DNA from: Saussurea involucrata
Taxonomy: Eukaryota > Streptophyta > Magnoliopsida > Asterales > Asteraceae
Assembly: GCA_033807775.1 (NCBI GenBank)
Contig: CM066325.1
Location: 15,378,301-15,442,300, forward strand
Direction: 5' to 3'
Length of the DNA stretch: 64,000 nucleotides
Part shown: in pieces, positions 1-9,253 of the stretch
Layout: each line of letters starts with the position of its first letter
Position numbering within the stretch: position 1 is the stretch's first letter
Program-made: the position numbers and the translations under genes
Notes under the pieces: generated by a model
Told to the model about the DNA's origin: nothing
What the model saw: only the letters and a program-made list of their open reading frames with translations
The model's database searches: none

Positions 1-868
1 AAGGAAATATGTGTTCAAAGAATTCAGCCTCAATTGATTCCATAATTGTGTTGTTGTGGATATCTTCATTGTTTGACTTATAGACCAGAAATCTATAAGC
101 AGCACTATTACTTGCCGGACCAAGATATACACAATCAATGGTCTTCGGTCCAAGTTTTGTCCTTTTGGGTAAAGGTACTTGAACATTTGCAAGGCAACCC
201 CACACTTTCATCCTTTTGTAGGAAGGAAGTTTTCCTTTCCATAGTTCATAAGGTGATTTGTCGCTCTTTTTATGAGGAATTCTATTAAGTATCATATTTG
301 CAGTTAAGCAGGCTTCACCCCACAAATTATGTGGTGCTCCCAAAGTAATCAACATTGAAATGGTCATGTTTTTCAATGTTCTATTTTTCCTTTCGGCTAC
401 TCCATTTTGTTGTGGAGTATAGGGAGCCGTGGTTTGGTGAACTATGCCATGATGAGAACAAAATTCTGCAAAGTCCTTAGACTCATACTCTCCTCCTCTA
501 TCGGATCTCAGAATTTTTATTCTTTTATCAAGTTGGTTTTCAACTTCAGCCTTGTATGTCTTAAACATATTCAAAGCTTCATCTTTGGTATGTATTAGGT
601 ATACATAACAATATTTACTGCAATCATCAATAAATGATACATAATAGTTCTTTTCCACGTGTGGGTGTGGCTTTATAATCACATAAATCGGTGTGGATTA
701 GTCCAAGTATTTGATTAGACTTTTCAACAGATTTGTGTGGATGGCTTGAATATTTAGATTCAACACATACCTCACATTTTGTCTTGTTATCCATGGAACA
801 CTTGGGTAATAACCCAAGTCTTGTCATCCTTTGTAGGGATCGAAAGTTTACATGTCTCGACGGGAATG
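1..868 (-). pseudogene. copia integrase fragment, frameshifted
   Basis: Below the TAG at 869, the minus strand encodes the gag-pre-integrase domain (an HHCC-type remnant with CEVC near 775) and the integrase core (HTDLCDY, then FIDDCSKYCYVY, SDRGGEY and NGVAERKNRTL). The catalytic D, D and E are therefore all still encoded. The frame is lost twice: once just after the TAG (about 850-868), where the conserved RLGH segment is one base short, and again near 650-660 just before FIDD. From about 650 to 1 the integrase and its C-terminal region are open, running off the window. No functional polyprotein is possible from this copy. Confidence 0.8.
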
Positions 869-2290
869 CTATAAGGAAGAAGAGTCAAGCATGTACATAG
901 AAGCAGAGCTAGAGCCTGCGGTTTTATTGCTATTTACAACATTTACAATATTTACATCATCATTGTTCATCACACTAAGTTTGAAGAGCCCCTCATTTAG
1001 GTAGCCCTTTCCAACATACATCCCACCCTTAGTAATCACAAATTTATCCGATTCAAACACCATCTTGAATCCTTTGTTACTAAGTGTGGGTCCAGAAATT
1101 AAGTTCTTTGTAATAGTCGGTACATGCAAGACATTGGTGAGCACAAGTTCCTTCCCCGATGTAAGCTTGAGATTCACCTTCCCCTTCCCTTCAACTTTTG
1201 CGGTCGTGGCATTACCCATATACATGGGTTCTTCATCATCAACTTTTTGGTATGTAGCAAACATGTTCTTGGAGTTACAAATATGTTTGGTGGCACCGGT
1301 ATCAACCCACCAATCGGTCACGTTTGTAACCATAAAAGCCTCAATTACTCCAACGAATTGATTTGGAGCATTGACCACATTGGCTTGATGGGGGTTTCCA
1401 CCGGCACCTCCTCCTCCGGGACCACCATGGTTTCTCCTATGGCGGCAATCCTTCGCTCGATGCCCCGGCTTGCCGCATACCCAGCAACTCATCACAGGCT
1501 TCTTGAAAGGTCTTCGTTGTACGGATAGTGGGTTTGAAGCATTGAGATTATGCTTGAAACCCGTCGCCTTTCCCTTTCCTTTTTGGAACTTAGACTTTGA
1601 TAAGTTTCCGGTAACCATGTTTGCATTTGGTTCTAACGAGATTGCATCCGCCTTCTCGTTCATCCGGTTGTCCTCCTCCACCCGCAATTTGAGTATCAAT
1701 TGCTCAAAACTCATATCCTCGGACAAATGTTTAAGATAGAGTTTAAAATTTTTCCAGGATGGAGGTAACTTGTCAATAATTGAACCAATAACAAAATTAG
1801 AGTTGAAGCCCACACCTTCGACTTCCAATTCATGGACCAAAATTTGCATTTCTTCTACTTGTTTCACGACCGGTTTGGAATCCGTCATCTTAAAGTTCAG
1901 GAATTTGCCCACGATAAATCGTTTGGAACAAGCGACTTCCGTCTTGTACTTTGATTCCAACGACTCCCAAATTTCTCTTGCCGTATTGAAGGATGAATAA
2001 ATGTCATAAAGACCATCATCCAAACCATTAAGGATAAAATTCCGGCAATTATATTCGTTTGCGTTCCAAATATCCAAGGATCGTTGGAACATAGCCAATT
2101 CAATTTGGGATGGGGCATTTTCTCCCTCTCCAACCGGTGGTGTCGGTGCTTGATTGGTAAGCACGTTAGACACTTTCAACGTCGTCAAATAGAAGAGCAT
2201 CTTTTGTTGCCATCTTCTAAAATCGGAACCCTTAAATTTTTCGGGTTTCTCCACACTCGATTTCAACAAGGAAGAGTTTTCCATTGTCAA
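869..2290 (-). CDS. copia gag-protease polyprotein (truncated by stop)
   Basis: A 473-residue ORF. The N-terminal half is a plant copia gag domain (UBN2/DUF4219 type, with the WQQKMLFYLTTL region near residues 27-38). A CCHC zinc knuckle follows at about residues 268-281 (C-x2-C-x4-H-x4-C), then a Gly-rich linker. The retropepsin active site is WWVDTGATKH at about residues 325-334, with DTG where many copia elements have DSG. The ORF ends at a TAG (869-871) exactly where the conserved LWH of the gag-pre-integrase domain should begin, so this is a nonsense truncation of a longer polyprotein and not a natural C-terminus. The Met at residue 1 or 3 could be the start. Gag packages element RNA and the protease would mature the polyprotein. 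Confidence 0.85.
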   Translation of the reverse strand: MTMENSSLLKSSVEKPEKFKGSDFRRWQQKMLFYLTTLKVSNVLTNQAPTPPVGEGENAPSQIELAMFQRSLDIWNANEYNCRNFILNGLDDGLYDIYSSFNTAREIWESLESKYKTEVACSKRFIVGKFLNFKMTDSKPVVKQVEEMQILVHELEVEGVGFNSNFVIGSIIDKLPPSWKNFKLYLKHLSEDMSFEQLILKLRVEEDNRMNEKADAISLEPNANMVTGNLSKSKFQKGKGKATGFKHNLNASNPLSVQRRPFKKPVMSCWVCGKPGHRAKDCRHRRNHGGPGGGGAGGNPHQANVVNAPNQFVGVIEAFMVTNVTDWWVDTGATKHICNSKNMFATYQKVDDEEPMYMGNATTAKVEGKGKVNLKLTSGKELVLTNVLHVPTITKNLISGPTLSNKGFKMVFESDKFVITKGGMYVGKGYLNEGLFKLSVMNNDDVNIVNVVNSNKTAGSSSASMYMLDSSSL

Positions 2291-2499
2291 CGAAATTTCT
2301 GTCTAAGATTGTTAGACCTTCGCTATTGTATGTTTTATTGTTATGTTAATTTTTTTGGGAAAGGGTGTCCTAGGCTATGCCTAGACTAATCCCTTGGCAA
2401 ATTATGACTGTAAGACATTGTTAGACCTTAGATACACGAATTGAAATTCGTAACACACAATATTGAATCAAATGGAAATACTGAATTATTTATATGAAT

Positions 2500-2522
2500 A
2501 TATATATATATATATATATATC
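2500..2522. repeat. (AT)n microsatellite
   Basis: An uninterrupted TA dinucleotide run inside the copia LTR or leader region. Confidence 0.9.
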
Positions 2523-2918
2523 CGAAATTTACATATCAATGAAAATACATAATCAAAAGTTCAAGATAAAATACTAACTCAACTTTCTTGATCACGAAGT
2601 TGAAGAAGATCGTTATTTGGATTGAGGCCTGCCAAGAGTGTCCTTAGACAGAAATTCGTCCCTCGTACCGTATCGATTGGACGTCTATCTAGAGGATACA
2701 ACAACCCGTTCAAGAATCGAACTCTCGAACCCGACGAATCAAGCTATGCTTCCATGATGAAGAACAATGAAGAACTTTGAGAGAATTTAAGAGAATATGT
2801 GTTTTTGTCTATTTTTGTCTATCATAATCTGTTACATATGCTTCCTATTTATACTAGATCAACCGGTGCCAATGAACCATTGTAACTGTTCGATTATGGT
2901 GGTTGGAGGATGAAAAGT

Positions 2919-2998
2919 CATACCTTTTCACATGAAAGGTCACACCTTTTCATATGAAAGGTCACACCTTTTCATATGAAAGCTCACACCTTTTCATC
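2919..2998. repeat. 22-bp tandem repeat within copia LTR
   Basis: Three and a half units of CACACCTTTTCATATGAAAGGT at 2919-2940, 2941-2962, 2963-2984 and 2985-2998. Each unit contains the near-palindrome TTTTCATATGAAA. It lies in the U3 part of the LTR when read on the minus strand, where enhancer repeats are often found; that role is an inference. Confidence 0.85.
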
Positions 2999-3071
2999 TT
3001 TGCCCTATTTACATATCTAGTACTTGAGGTATGATTGAGATTATCCCAACATACATCAGCCCTCAGATTAA

Positions 3072-3194
3072 ACCTCAGTGGCCACAAGTTGTGTACGCCT
3101 GGATTCGAACCCTGGGTAGATGGGTTATTCCGCCACATCCCCCAAGACCTTAACCAGTTCGAATCCAGGCGCTTCCAACTTGTGGCCACTGGGA
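3072..3194. repeat. inverted repeat with tRNA B-box motifs
   Basis: Two roughly 38-bp arms (3072-3110 and 3157-3194) are near-perfect reverse complements. Both include TGGCCACAAGTTG and GCCTGGATTCGAAC. The outward-read strand of each arm contains a (G/A)GTTCGAATCC motif, which matches the RNA polymerase III B-box of tRNAs and tRNA-derived SINEs. The spacer is about 46 bp. A partial direct repeat, AGACCTTAACCAGT, occurs at about 3146 and again at about 3286. It may be two head-to-head SINE heads or a foldback element. Confidence 0.6.
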
Positions 3195-3761
3195 TAAACT
3201 CAGGACTGCACGCTTTAGCAGCTGGGGCAATTGCCTCACCTTGCCGGGATTAGTCGAGGCAATGTCCTCGGATACCCTTTAAAAAAGACCTTAACCAGTA
3301 CGCCACAACCCTTGTAAATTGATTGATTGATGAATGGTAAATTGTGTATATGAAAGAGTTTAAAGAGAAAAATGATTTAAGAACAAATGAACTTTTTTCT
3401 ACTAGTTATATCTTGTAACTTACTTCTTCCATGTGATCAATGACATCGATAGGTGTTTTGTTTTCGGTTCTTAACATGTGGACCGGGTTGATTTAATCCG
3501 ACCTAAATTCTAGTAACATTCAGCCTTTCACAATTGATAAGAGATACAACACACATGTGAGATAAAGCTTGTATTCGTTTTCATATATATATGTAGGACA
3601 TGTTTGTTAGTAACTTAATGAACTTTATTGGACTCCAACTTATTCGATCAGTTATACCTGATTGTTTGATGGTGGTTTAATAACATAAAAAATAACTTAC
3701 TCATTAATCTTTTAGGGGAAGAGCTTTTTACAAAAAGCCAAGTTTTTTTCTTCTTCCAAGC
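3195..3761. other. intergenic, no gene seen
   Basis: A GC-moderate stretch adjoining the inverted repeat (to about 3320), then AT-rich DNA. No ORF with family resemblance, no recognised repeat ends and no RNA gene. Confidence 0.5.
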
Positions 3762-3764
3762 TTA

Positions 3765-4731
3765 GGGGTTGTTCAGTTGTGGCTTAATGGGCTGTATAGC
3801 ACATATAGCTTATTCGGTCAGCCATAAATAGTTGTTCGGTTGTGGCTTAATCTAAAAATCATGAGTTGATTCGGTCAGCTGGAGAAAGGCACTAGTTTAC
3901 ACTCAGCCACCCTTTTTACCATTATGCCCTTCTTTTACAAACACCCCCACTAATAAAACATGGATGCTCTCTCATGGCCTCCATCCCTTGAAGCTCTGCT
4001 GCTTCATTTCCTCCGTCGGAGTTCTACTTTGCAGTCGCCGGTCTGCCATCGTCGGTCTTCCACTGTCGTTCCAACCCCTCATCTTCATTCTCTCTTCCCA
4101 CTCTTTTTCCGTCTTTTACTCTCCGCCCCTGCCTCGTCGATCTGTTCCAGCCAACACATATCTGTTACATGGAGGTTTTTCTTTTCTTTTTTGTTCCATG
4201 AAGAAAAGCAGATCTGAAACAAAGCTTCATACCATGTTCCATGGCGATTTTTCTGATTTCGATGTTTCTTTTTTTGTAACAAAGCATCATACCATTTTCT
4301 TTTAATGGATTTGTGTTCTTGATAAACATTTGTTCTTGATATAAACTTGCACATGTTCATGAAGATGTGTTAATTGCAAATTAGGTGTTTATCGGCCTGT
4401 TTCATGTTTTTATGATACAATGTTTGTTGTTCATCAATTTTAGGGTTTTTTTTATTTGGATTTAAAATGTCTGGTTCTCAAAAATGGAAAGTAAAAGAGA
4501 ACAAGTGTTGGATTTGGACATTGAAGATTTGAAGTCAGAGATCATGTACTCAGAAAAAGAAAATAGGACATAAAAATATAAACCAGGGGTAAAATGGTCA
4601 TTTCTAACATTCAGACTGTTTATTCAGCTTAACAACCGGACACCAACTTATCTGTTAACAGCCAGACAACCATATCCACTCAGATAACCATATGCATTCA
4701 GGTCTTAACAGAAAATGAACCGAACAACACC
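3765..4731. mobile_element. PIF/Harbinger-type non-autonomous element
   Basis: The 967-bp unit begins GGGGTTGTTCAG and ends CCGAACAACACC, which are imperfect inverted termini. It is flanked on both sides by TTA (3762-3764 and 4732-4734), the TTA/TAA target preference of PIF/Harbinger elements. A second copy of the terminal motif (GTTGTTCGGTTGTGGCTTAA) lies at about 3831. Short repeats of ACAACCATAT and CAGATAACCATATGCA lie near the right end. No transposase is encoded. An open frame at 3960-4217 inside it is Ser/Pro/His-rich low-complexity sequence and is not called as a gene. Confidence 0.72.
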
Positions 4732-4734
4732 TTA

Positions 4735-5418
4735 CCTGCACTTTCAATTAAAAAACACACCCTTTCTTTCTACGAAAAAAAAAACTCTTTACACACAAAA
4801 CTTATCAATTTATATAGATAGATTAATCTACACTGGTAACTTACTCCATACAAGATTTAGGGGCCGTTACTAAACACTTAACCGGGTAAGCGCTTACTAA
4901 GTCACATTACCTACCGGATTGATATTTAATGATGATACATATGTAGAACCGTTTTCTATACTCAACTTTTGACTTTTGACATCTGAGTTTGATTTGATTT
5001 CTTATTTGATGTTAATGTATATATTGTAAAATTCGAAAGGCATAAAAATTATTGCAGATTAATAAACACCACAATAATCCAAATATAAATGTGATGGAAA
5101 AAGAGCCGTTAGCTCAATTTCGGGGCCATGAAAATGACGATTTTGTTTTTCTTATTTGTGGGCGGCAAATATTTTTAACGCATAAAACGTTTACTTTATT
5201 TTTTAATTTATATTAAATTTACAATTTATTATTATGTATACTTTTTTAAAAGTTTATATTTGAACATTCAAAAACTAATTGCTAACATTTGGATAAATAC
5301 CTACAAATATAAACTAAATTTTGAATTATAGTAAAAGTGTAAAACGTATAAATTACATGTCTTCTTAATAATAAATCATATTAATTTTGTAATGTATGAG
5401 TATAATATATACATATAT
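4735..5418. other. AT-rich intergenic DNA
   Basis: No gene seen. It contains homopolymer A/T runs and a segment at about 4861-4925 that loosely resembles 56360-56410, so probably decayed transposon sequence. Confidence 0.4.
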
Positions 5419-5751
5419 AGAGGCGGGTTCAAACGAGGAGCGCATCAATTTAAGAGAACGTGAGGAGCACTCCCATGCTTCTGATCACATGTGATCAACA
5501 ACTGCTAAAAAATCGGAACAAATCGAAAATTCGCGCAAGATGTGGCGCGAGGCGTGGCGCGAGGTGGCAAGTCGCGGATCATTAATGATTCACAACTGTT
5601 AATCATATGTGATTCATAACTGTCAATTGCTCCTCCAGATCAGTTGTGAATCACATGTGATCCACAACTGCCAATCACATGTGATTCATAACTGTCAATT
5701 GCTCCTCACGTTCTCACGTTTTGGTGCGCTCCTCGTTTGAACCTTCCTCTA
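5419..5751. mobile_element. MITE with long terminal inverted repeats
   Basis: The left end reads AGAGGCGGGTTCAAACGAGG and the right end, reversed, reads AGAGGAAGGTTCAAACGAGG. Both are followed by GAGCGCA and GAACGTGAGGAGCA, giving TIRs of about 45 bp. About 333 bp, non-coding. The interior contains several copies of the palindrome CACATGTG in the context AATCACATGTGATTCATAACTG. The termini resemble common plant MITEs of Mutator/hAT type. Exact TSD is not clear because the flanks are TA-rich. Confidence 0.72.
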
Positions 5752-5760
5752 CATATATAA

Positions 5761-5989
5761 TATAGGATTGAGAAATTGAAGTTAACGTGAAAAGCGTGGG
5801 AAGTGGTCATCAACCGTTAGATGAGAATTTGACACACGTTAGGATGAGATGCACCAAAATGCACCGGATCAATTCCATTCTAAGACGCAATTCATGAGAA
5901 AACATTTGATTAAAAGTTATCAACGGTTCAGATCCATTTCTCACGCTTGTCACGTTAACATCAACTCCTTAGACGATCCTTCGCCTATA
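5761..5989. mobile_element. second short MITE
   Basis: Left TATAGGATTGAG...GTTAACGTGAAAAGCGTG and right CACGCTTGTCACGTTAAC...CGCCTATA are inverted with respect to each other, about 229 bp apart end to end. Non-coding. Lies only about 10 bp from the preceding MITE. Confidence 0.6.
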
Positions 5990-5999
5990 TATATGTAAC

Positions 6000-6043
6000 A
6001 TGCACACGTGTATATGCACATGTGCATAATGCACACGTGCATA
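6000..6043. repeat. three tandem ACGTG/CATGTG palindromes
   Basis: ATGCACACGTGTAT, ATGCACATGTGCAT (a perfect 14-bp palindrome) and ATGCACACGTGCAT follow one another at about 16-bp spacing. ACGTG is the core of plant G-box/ABRE elements. The position is 1.35 kb upstream of the aquaporin start codon, so any role in that gene is speculative. Confidence 0.7.
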
Positions 6044-6834
6044 AAAACCAAAAAACAACAAATGTTCTTTTCAACTTCAAGGTTGCTTTATCCCGTTCAA
6101 CACATGCTCCAATTTGATCAATCGATTGAATTGAACATTTTTTATTAGGAACTGGAAGGAGGTGATTGTTGTTGTTTTAAAAGTGATTTTATCGATCAAA
6201 CAATCTTTCTCACTTATAAACCCTAAGGTATCTATTACTGTTTTCGGTCATGTTTGGTCTGCCTTTGTTGTCTTTTTATTGTACATTTTCGTCTTGGTCT
6301 AATGCATATGAACTGTTCGATGGAATGCCTAAGAGAAAGGTCGAAATCACATATGATTTTACACTCAATTACGGGACACAGTCAACACAAGAGTGAAAGG
6401 TCGATCTAGCTAGTCTACCACCTCATATCAATGTTCTAAAAAATGCACCTTGGTGTCGCCATGACACCGAGGCATGATCAATGCCACCACGTTTTCCCCC
6501 TTGGCGTGCATATAAGGCGTGGATCTCGCCATGGCGCGTTATGACTTCTGTTTTAAAAAACCCGTCGCACAGCCGCCATGGCGCGATATGACACAAGGTT
6601 TTCTCACATCACATTAAGCTTGTCGCATGTCATGGCCTAATGTGCAGTTTTTATGATGCGATATTTGATTTTTTATTTATGTTTTTAATGTTTTATTTGC
6701 AAGTTTTTAATATAAAACCTAATTTAACTTTCTTATTAGTATTGACTCATTGAGTAACAATACAAAACATATGACTTGAGGTTTAGCCTCGCCGTCACGT
6801 CACACCTTACACTATTTAAAACCTTGCTTCGGGT
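6044..6834. other. intergenic, decayed repeat
   Basis: No gene seen. From about 6425 to 6830 there is a G+C-richer repeat with many GCCATGGCGCG, CGCCATGG and CCTCGCCGTCACGTCACACC motifs, ending in ACTATTTAAAACCTTG. Its right end is the reverse complement of sequence at 13013-13068 (CAAGGTTTTAAATGGCGTGA), so both belong to one dispersed family in opposite orientation. Confidence 0.5.
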
Positions 6835-6845
6835 AATGTATAATT

Positions 6846-6991
6846 CAACTAATACCAAAGGGTCTTTGGCCTGACGGTATGTGAGCCTTTGACTCATTTG
6901 AGGTCAGGTGTTCAAACCTCACCAAAGGTGATGAGCGTGTGTGGATTTATTTTGTTATATTTGTCGTATATAAATATTATATTACTAAAAA
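6846..6991 (+). mobile_element. tRNA-derived SINE with 11-bp TSD
   Basis: The insert is flanked by perfect direct repeats AATGTATAATT (6835-6845 and 6992-7002). It contains a pol III A-box-like TGGCCTGACGG (6867-6877) and a B-box-like GGTGTTCAAACCTC (6907-6920), about 30 bp apart as in tRNA promoters. It ends in an A-rich tail (ACTAAAAAA). About 146 bp, non-coding. These are the hallmarks of a plant SINE copied by LINE machinery. Confidence 0.82.
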
Positions 6992-7102
6992 AATGTATAA
7001 TTATACTATTTTTTATGTTATTTTATTAAGTTATTATCTTTGTATCAACGTGACTCCTATTTAACAATTTTCGTATTTCCTCTTGCATTGATAATTTAGT
7101 TG

Positions 7103-7206
7103 GAACCGCTGAGACGTTGAGTGAGTCAGGTATGCCCCCACATTATAGATAGGCAGCCGATTGTAGGCCGGTTGGGGTTGCTGGTATCAACCTTTTGTAC
7201 AAAAAA
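7103..7206 (+). mobile_element. small retroposon-like insert with 16-bp TSD
   Basis: A 104-bp segment is flanked by the perfect direct repeat ATTGATAATTTAGTTG (7087-7102 and 7207-7222) and ends in GTACAAAAAA, a short A tail. A long TSD plus A tail is the signature of LINE-type target-primed insertion. The body is GC-richer than its flanks and contains GGCCGGTTGGGGTTGC and a GGTATCAACC end. I do not recognise an A-box/B-box pair, so it could be a 5'-truncated SINE or another retroposed small RNA. It lies about 95 bp upstream of the aquaporin TATA-like box. Confidence 0.75.
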
Positions 7207-7302
7207 ATTGATAATTTAGTTGAAATTATAATAAAACGTTAAAATATGTTAAGCCACCAATAATGGAGTGTTAATGATTGAGGTTTTGCTCTTACTACCC
7301 TC

Positions 7303-7311
7303 CATAAATAC
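7303..7311 (+). promoter_or_regulatory. TATA-like box of PIP2
   Basis: CATAAATAC lies 94 bp upstream of the start codon, suggesting transcription from about 7335 with a roughly 60-nt, CT-rich 5' UTR (CACTTCCCACTTTCTCCC...). No transcript evidence is available from sequence alone. Confidence 0.45.
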
Positions 7312-7396
7312 CACCCATCTGAACACCTCATACTTCACTCACAACCCATTATCACTTCCCACTTTCTCCCATCGCTTTCTTTCTCACTGCAACAAA

Positions 7397-9253
7397 ATGA
7401 CTAAAGACGTTGAAGTGGCGGAACACCACGGCGCCAAGGACTACCACGATCCACCCCCTACCCCTTTCTTCGACGCCGATGAACTCACCAAATGGTCCTT
7501 CTACCGAGCACTCATCGCCGAGTTCGTCGCCACTCTCCTCTTCCTCTACGTCACCGTTTTGACTGTCATCGGTTACAAAAGCCAGACCGATCCTCTCCTA
7601 AACACCGATCAGTGCGGCGGCGTTGGTATCCTCGGCATCGCTTGGGCCTTCGGCGGCATGATCTTCATCCTCGTTTACTGCACCGCCGGTATCTCCGGTA
7701 AGCACATCATCTATTAAAAAAACATCATAATTTTTGCTTAAAAAGTATTATTTCCCTCCTAAAATAAATGTTCACGATAAAAAATGCATATAGTTTTAGA
7801 AGTATGTAATCATTGCATATTTTTCATTAACTTACTAAAGTACAACTTTACCCTCAATTATAAAACGAGAAATTTTCTCATCGGGTGTTTGGGATTGCTT
7901 ATTAAAAGAACTTATGGTTATTTTTAAAAGTGATTATGCTTTTTTTTAAGTGCTTATCAACTTATAGGGGTAATAAAGTAATTTGGTTAAATAAGTAAAT
8001 AAACAGTTTTAAATAAGTCAGGATGGAGTAACTTATCAAAAACAACTTATTTGCTGTGTGGAAAAGTTATAAACACTTTTTCTTTTTTCAATCCAAACAC
8101 TAGAAATAGTTTGTTTGTGGTGTGGAAAAGTCATAAGCAAATAAGTCAAAAAAATAAGCAATCCCAAACATCCCATAATTAAGGGTAGAATGAGAAAGTG
8201 GATATTTTACTTTTAAAAGTGGACATATATTTTGAGATAAACAAAAATAGTAACGTATCGTAGACACTTATTTTGAGACGGAGGGAGTAGTAACCGGTGG
8301 ATCGGTGCTAAATTAATCTAATCTGGCAGGAGGACACATTAATCCGGCGGTGACGTTCGGGTTGTTTTTGGCGAGAAAGGTGTCGCTGATTAGGGCGGTT
8401 GGGTACATGGTAGCGCAGTGTTTGGGTGCGATTTGTGGTGTGGGTTTGGTGAAAGCTTTCCAAAGCTCATACTACAACCGGTACGGCGGTGGTGCCAACA
8501 CGTTGGCCGACGGTTACAACAAAGGGACCGGACTCGGTGCTGAGATTATCGGCACTTTCGTTCTGGTTTACACCGTCTTCTCGGCTACCGATCCCAAGAG
8601 GAGTGCACGAGACTCCCATGTTCCAGTAAGCACCTTATCATCTCTACGCTCGACTATTTTCTCTCTGTTTATAGTAAATTACGTTTTTAGTCCCTGTGGT
8701 TTGTTAAAAGCTACGACTTCTTTTCTTATGGTTTTAAATTTGCAGTTTTCGTCTTCATAGCCCTTATAATGAAAATAGAAAATAATAATTTCAAAAGTTT
8801 ATGAACAAAAATAGCAATTTCAACAAACTATAGAGATGAAAAATAATTTACAGACTTCAAAAATTTATCGAAACAAATGTGGAAAATATACTAATATTCT
8901 AATTATAAATATGAAGGTATTGGCACCACTACCCATAGGATTTGCAGTGTTCATGGTCCACTTGGCCACCATTCCGATCACCGGCACCGGTATTAACCCG
9001 GCGAGAAGTTTTGGCGCCGCCGTGATTTACAACAACGCCAAGGCATGGGATGACCAAGTATGTATTCTTTTTTCCTTTTTATTATAATTATTCAAAATTC
9101 AAATTTTATTTTAAATAATTAATTAATTAAAAATTGCAGTGGATATTCTGGGTTGGACCATTCATCGGAGCCTTAGCCGCCGCCTTGTACCACCAGTTTG
9201 TACTGAGAGCCGCCGCAATCAAAGCACTGGGTTCTTTCAGAAGCAATGCTTAA
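7397..9253 (+). CDS. PIP2: PIP2-type plasma membrane aquaporin, 4 exons
   Basis: Exons 7397-7697, 8330-8625, 8917-9057 and 9140-9253 join to 283 codons; every intron is GT...AG. The product is a six-helix major intrinsic protein that conducts water across the plasma membrane as a tetramer. Both NPA motifs are present (105-107, 226-228). The aromatic/arginine filter is F85, H214, T223, R229, the water-selective PIP set. Gating residues are conserved: S119 in loop B, H197 in loop D, S278 and S281 in the C-terminal tail (SFRSNA). C73 matches the loop A disulfide Cys. The short N-terminus with the diacidic D4-V-E6 (ER export in PIP2s) and longer C-tail place it in PIP2 and not PIP1. The start chosen gives the usual MxKDVE beginning; an upstream in-frame Met at 7268 lies before the TATA-like box and is rejected. 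It looks intact. Confidence 0.96.
7748..8290. mobile_element. Stowaway-type MITE in PIP2 intron 1
   Basis: The right end reads CTTATTTTGAGACGGAGGGAG followed by TA. The left end (TTCCCTCCTAAAATAAATGTTCACG, preceded by TA) is its degenerate inverse. CTCCCTCCGTCTCAAAATAAG is the classic plant Stowaway (Tc1/mariner) terminus with TA target duplication. Its interior is itself palindromic (ACCCTCAATTAT against ATAATTAAGGGT), and a second MITE interrupts it near the centre. Confidence 0.75.
7883..8174. mobile_element. MITE nested inside the Stowaway element
   Basis: Left terminus GGGTGTTTGGGATTGCTTATT and right terminus AATAAGCAATCCCAAACATCCC form a 22-bp inverted repeat with one mismatch. About 292 bp, with several further internal copies of AAGTCATAAGCA/ACTTATTTGC. 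The termini resemble hAT-type MITEs. No clear 8-bp TSD was found. Confidence 0.75.
8675..8850. mobile_element. MITE in PIP2 intron 2
   Basis: TAAATTACGTTTTTAGTCCC...GTGGTTTGTT on the left and its degenerate inverse, ending AAACTATAGAGATGAAAAATAATTTA, on the right form roughly 30-bp inverted termini. The TAGTCCCTGTGGTTTG signature recurs in related form at 57665-57780. It occupies most of the 291-bp intron. Confidence 0.6.

Larger units (their letters stand above)
1..3051 (-). mobile_element. Ty1/copia retrotransposon, partial, degraded
   Basis: Read on the minus strand, the order is LTR (ending at 3051), gag plus protease (2290 to 869), gag-pre-integrase and integrase (below 868), then the window edge. 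This PR-IN order before reverse transcriptase defines Ty1/copia (Pseudoviridae-type) elements. The minus-strand LTR begins TGTTGGGATAATC at 3051. The second LTR, RT and RNase H lie outside the window, so TSD and age cannot be judged. A TGGTATCAGAGC primer-binding site was not found next to the LTR, so the inner LTR boundary is uncertain. The element carries at least one nonsense codon and two frameshifts. Confidence 0.88.
2300..3051 (-). repeat. copia LTR (inner boundary approximate)
   Basis: On the minus strand the LTR starts TGTTGGGATAATC at 3051, the typical TG start of a copia LTR. It lies directly upstream of the gag ORF. The end nearer gag cannot be fixed because the partner LTR is outside the window and no PBS is recognisable. 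Near its outer end it contains 22-bp tandem repeats (2919-2998), and at 2500-2522 an (AT)n run. Confidence 0.55.

Noticed and set aside
3960..4217. 86-residue Ser/Pro/His-rich ORF
   Set aside because: Lies within the Harbinger-type non-autonomous element, overlaps another open frame, no domain or homologue recognised.
7268..7396. Upstream in-frame ATG as the aquaporin start
   Set aside because: It would add about 43 residues unlike any PIP N-terminus and would start before the TATA-like box; MTKDVE at 7397 matches PIP2 beginnings.
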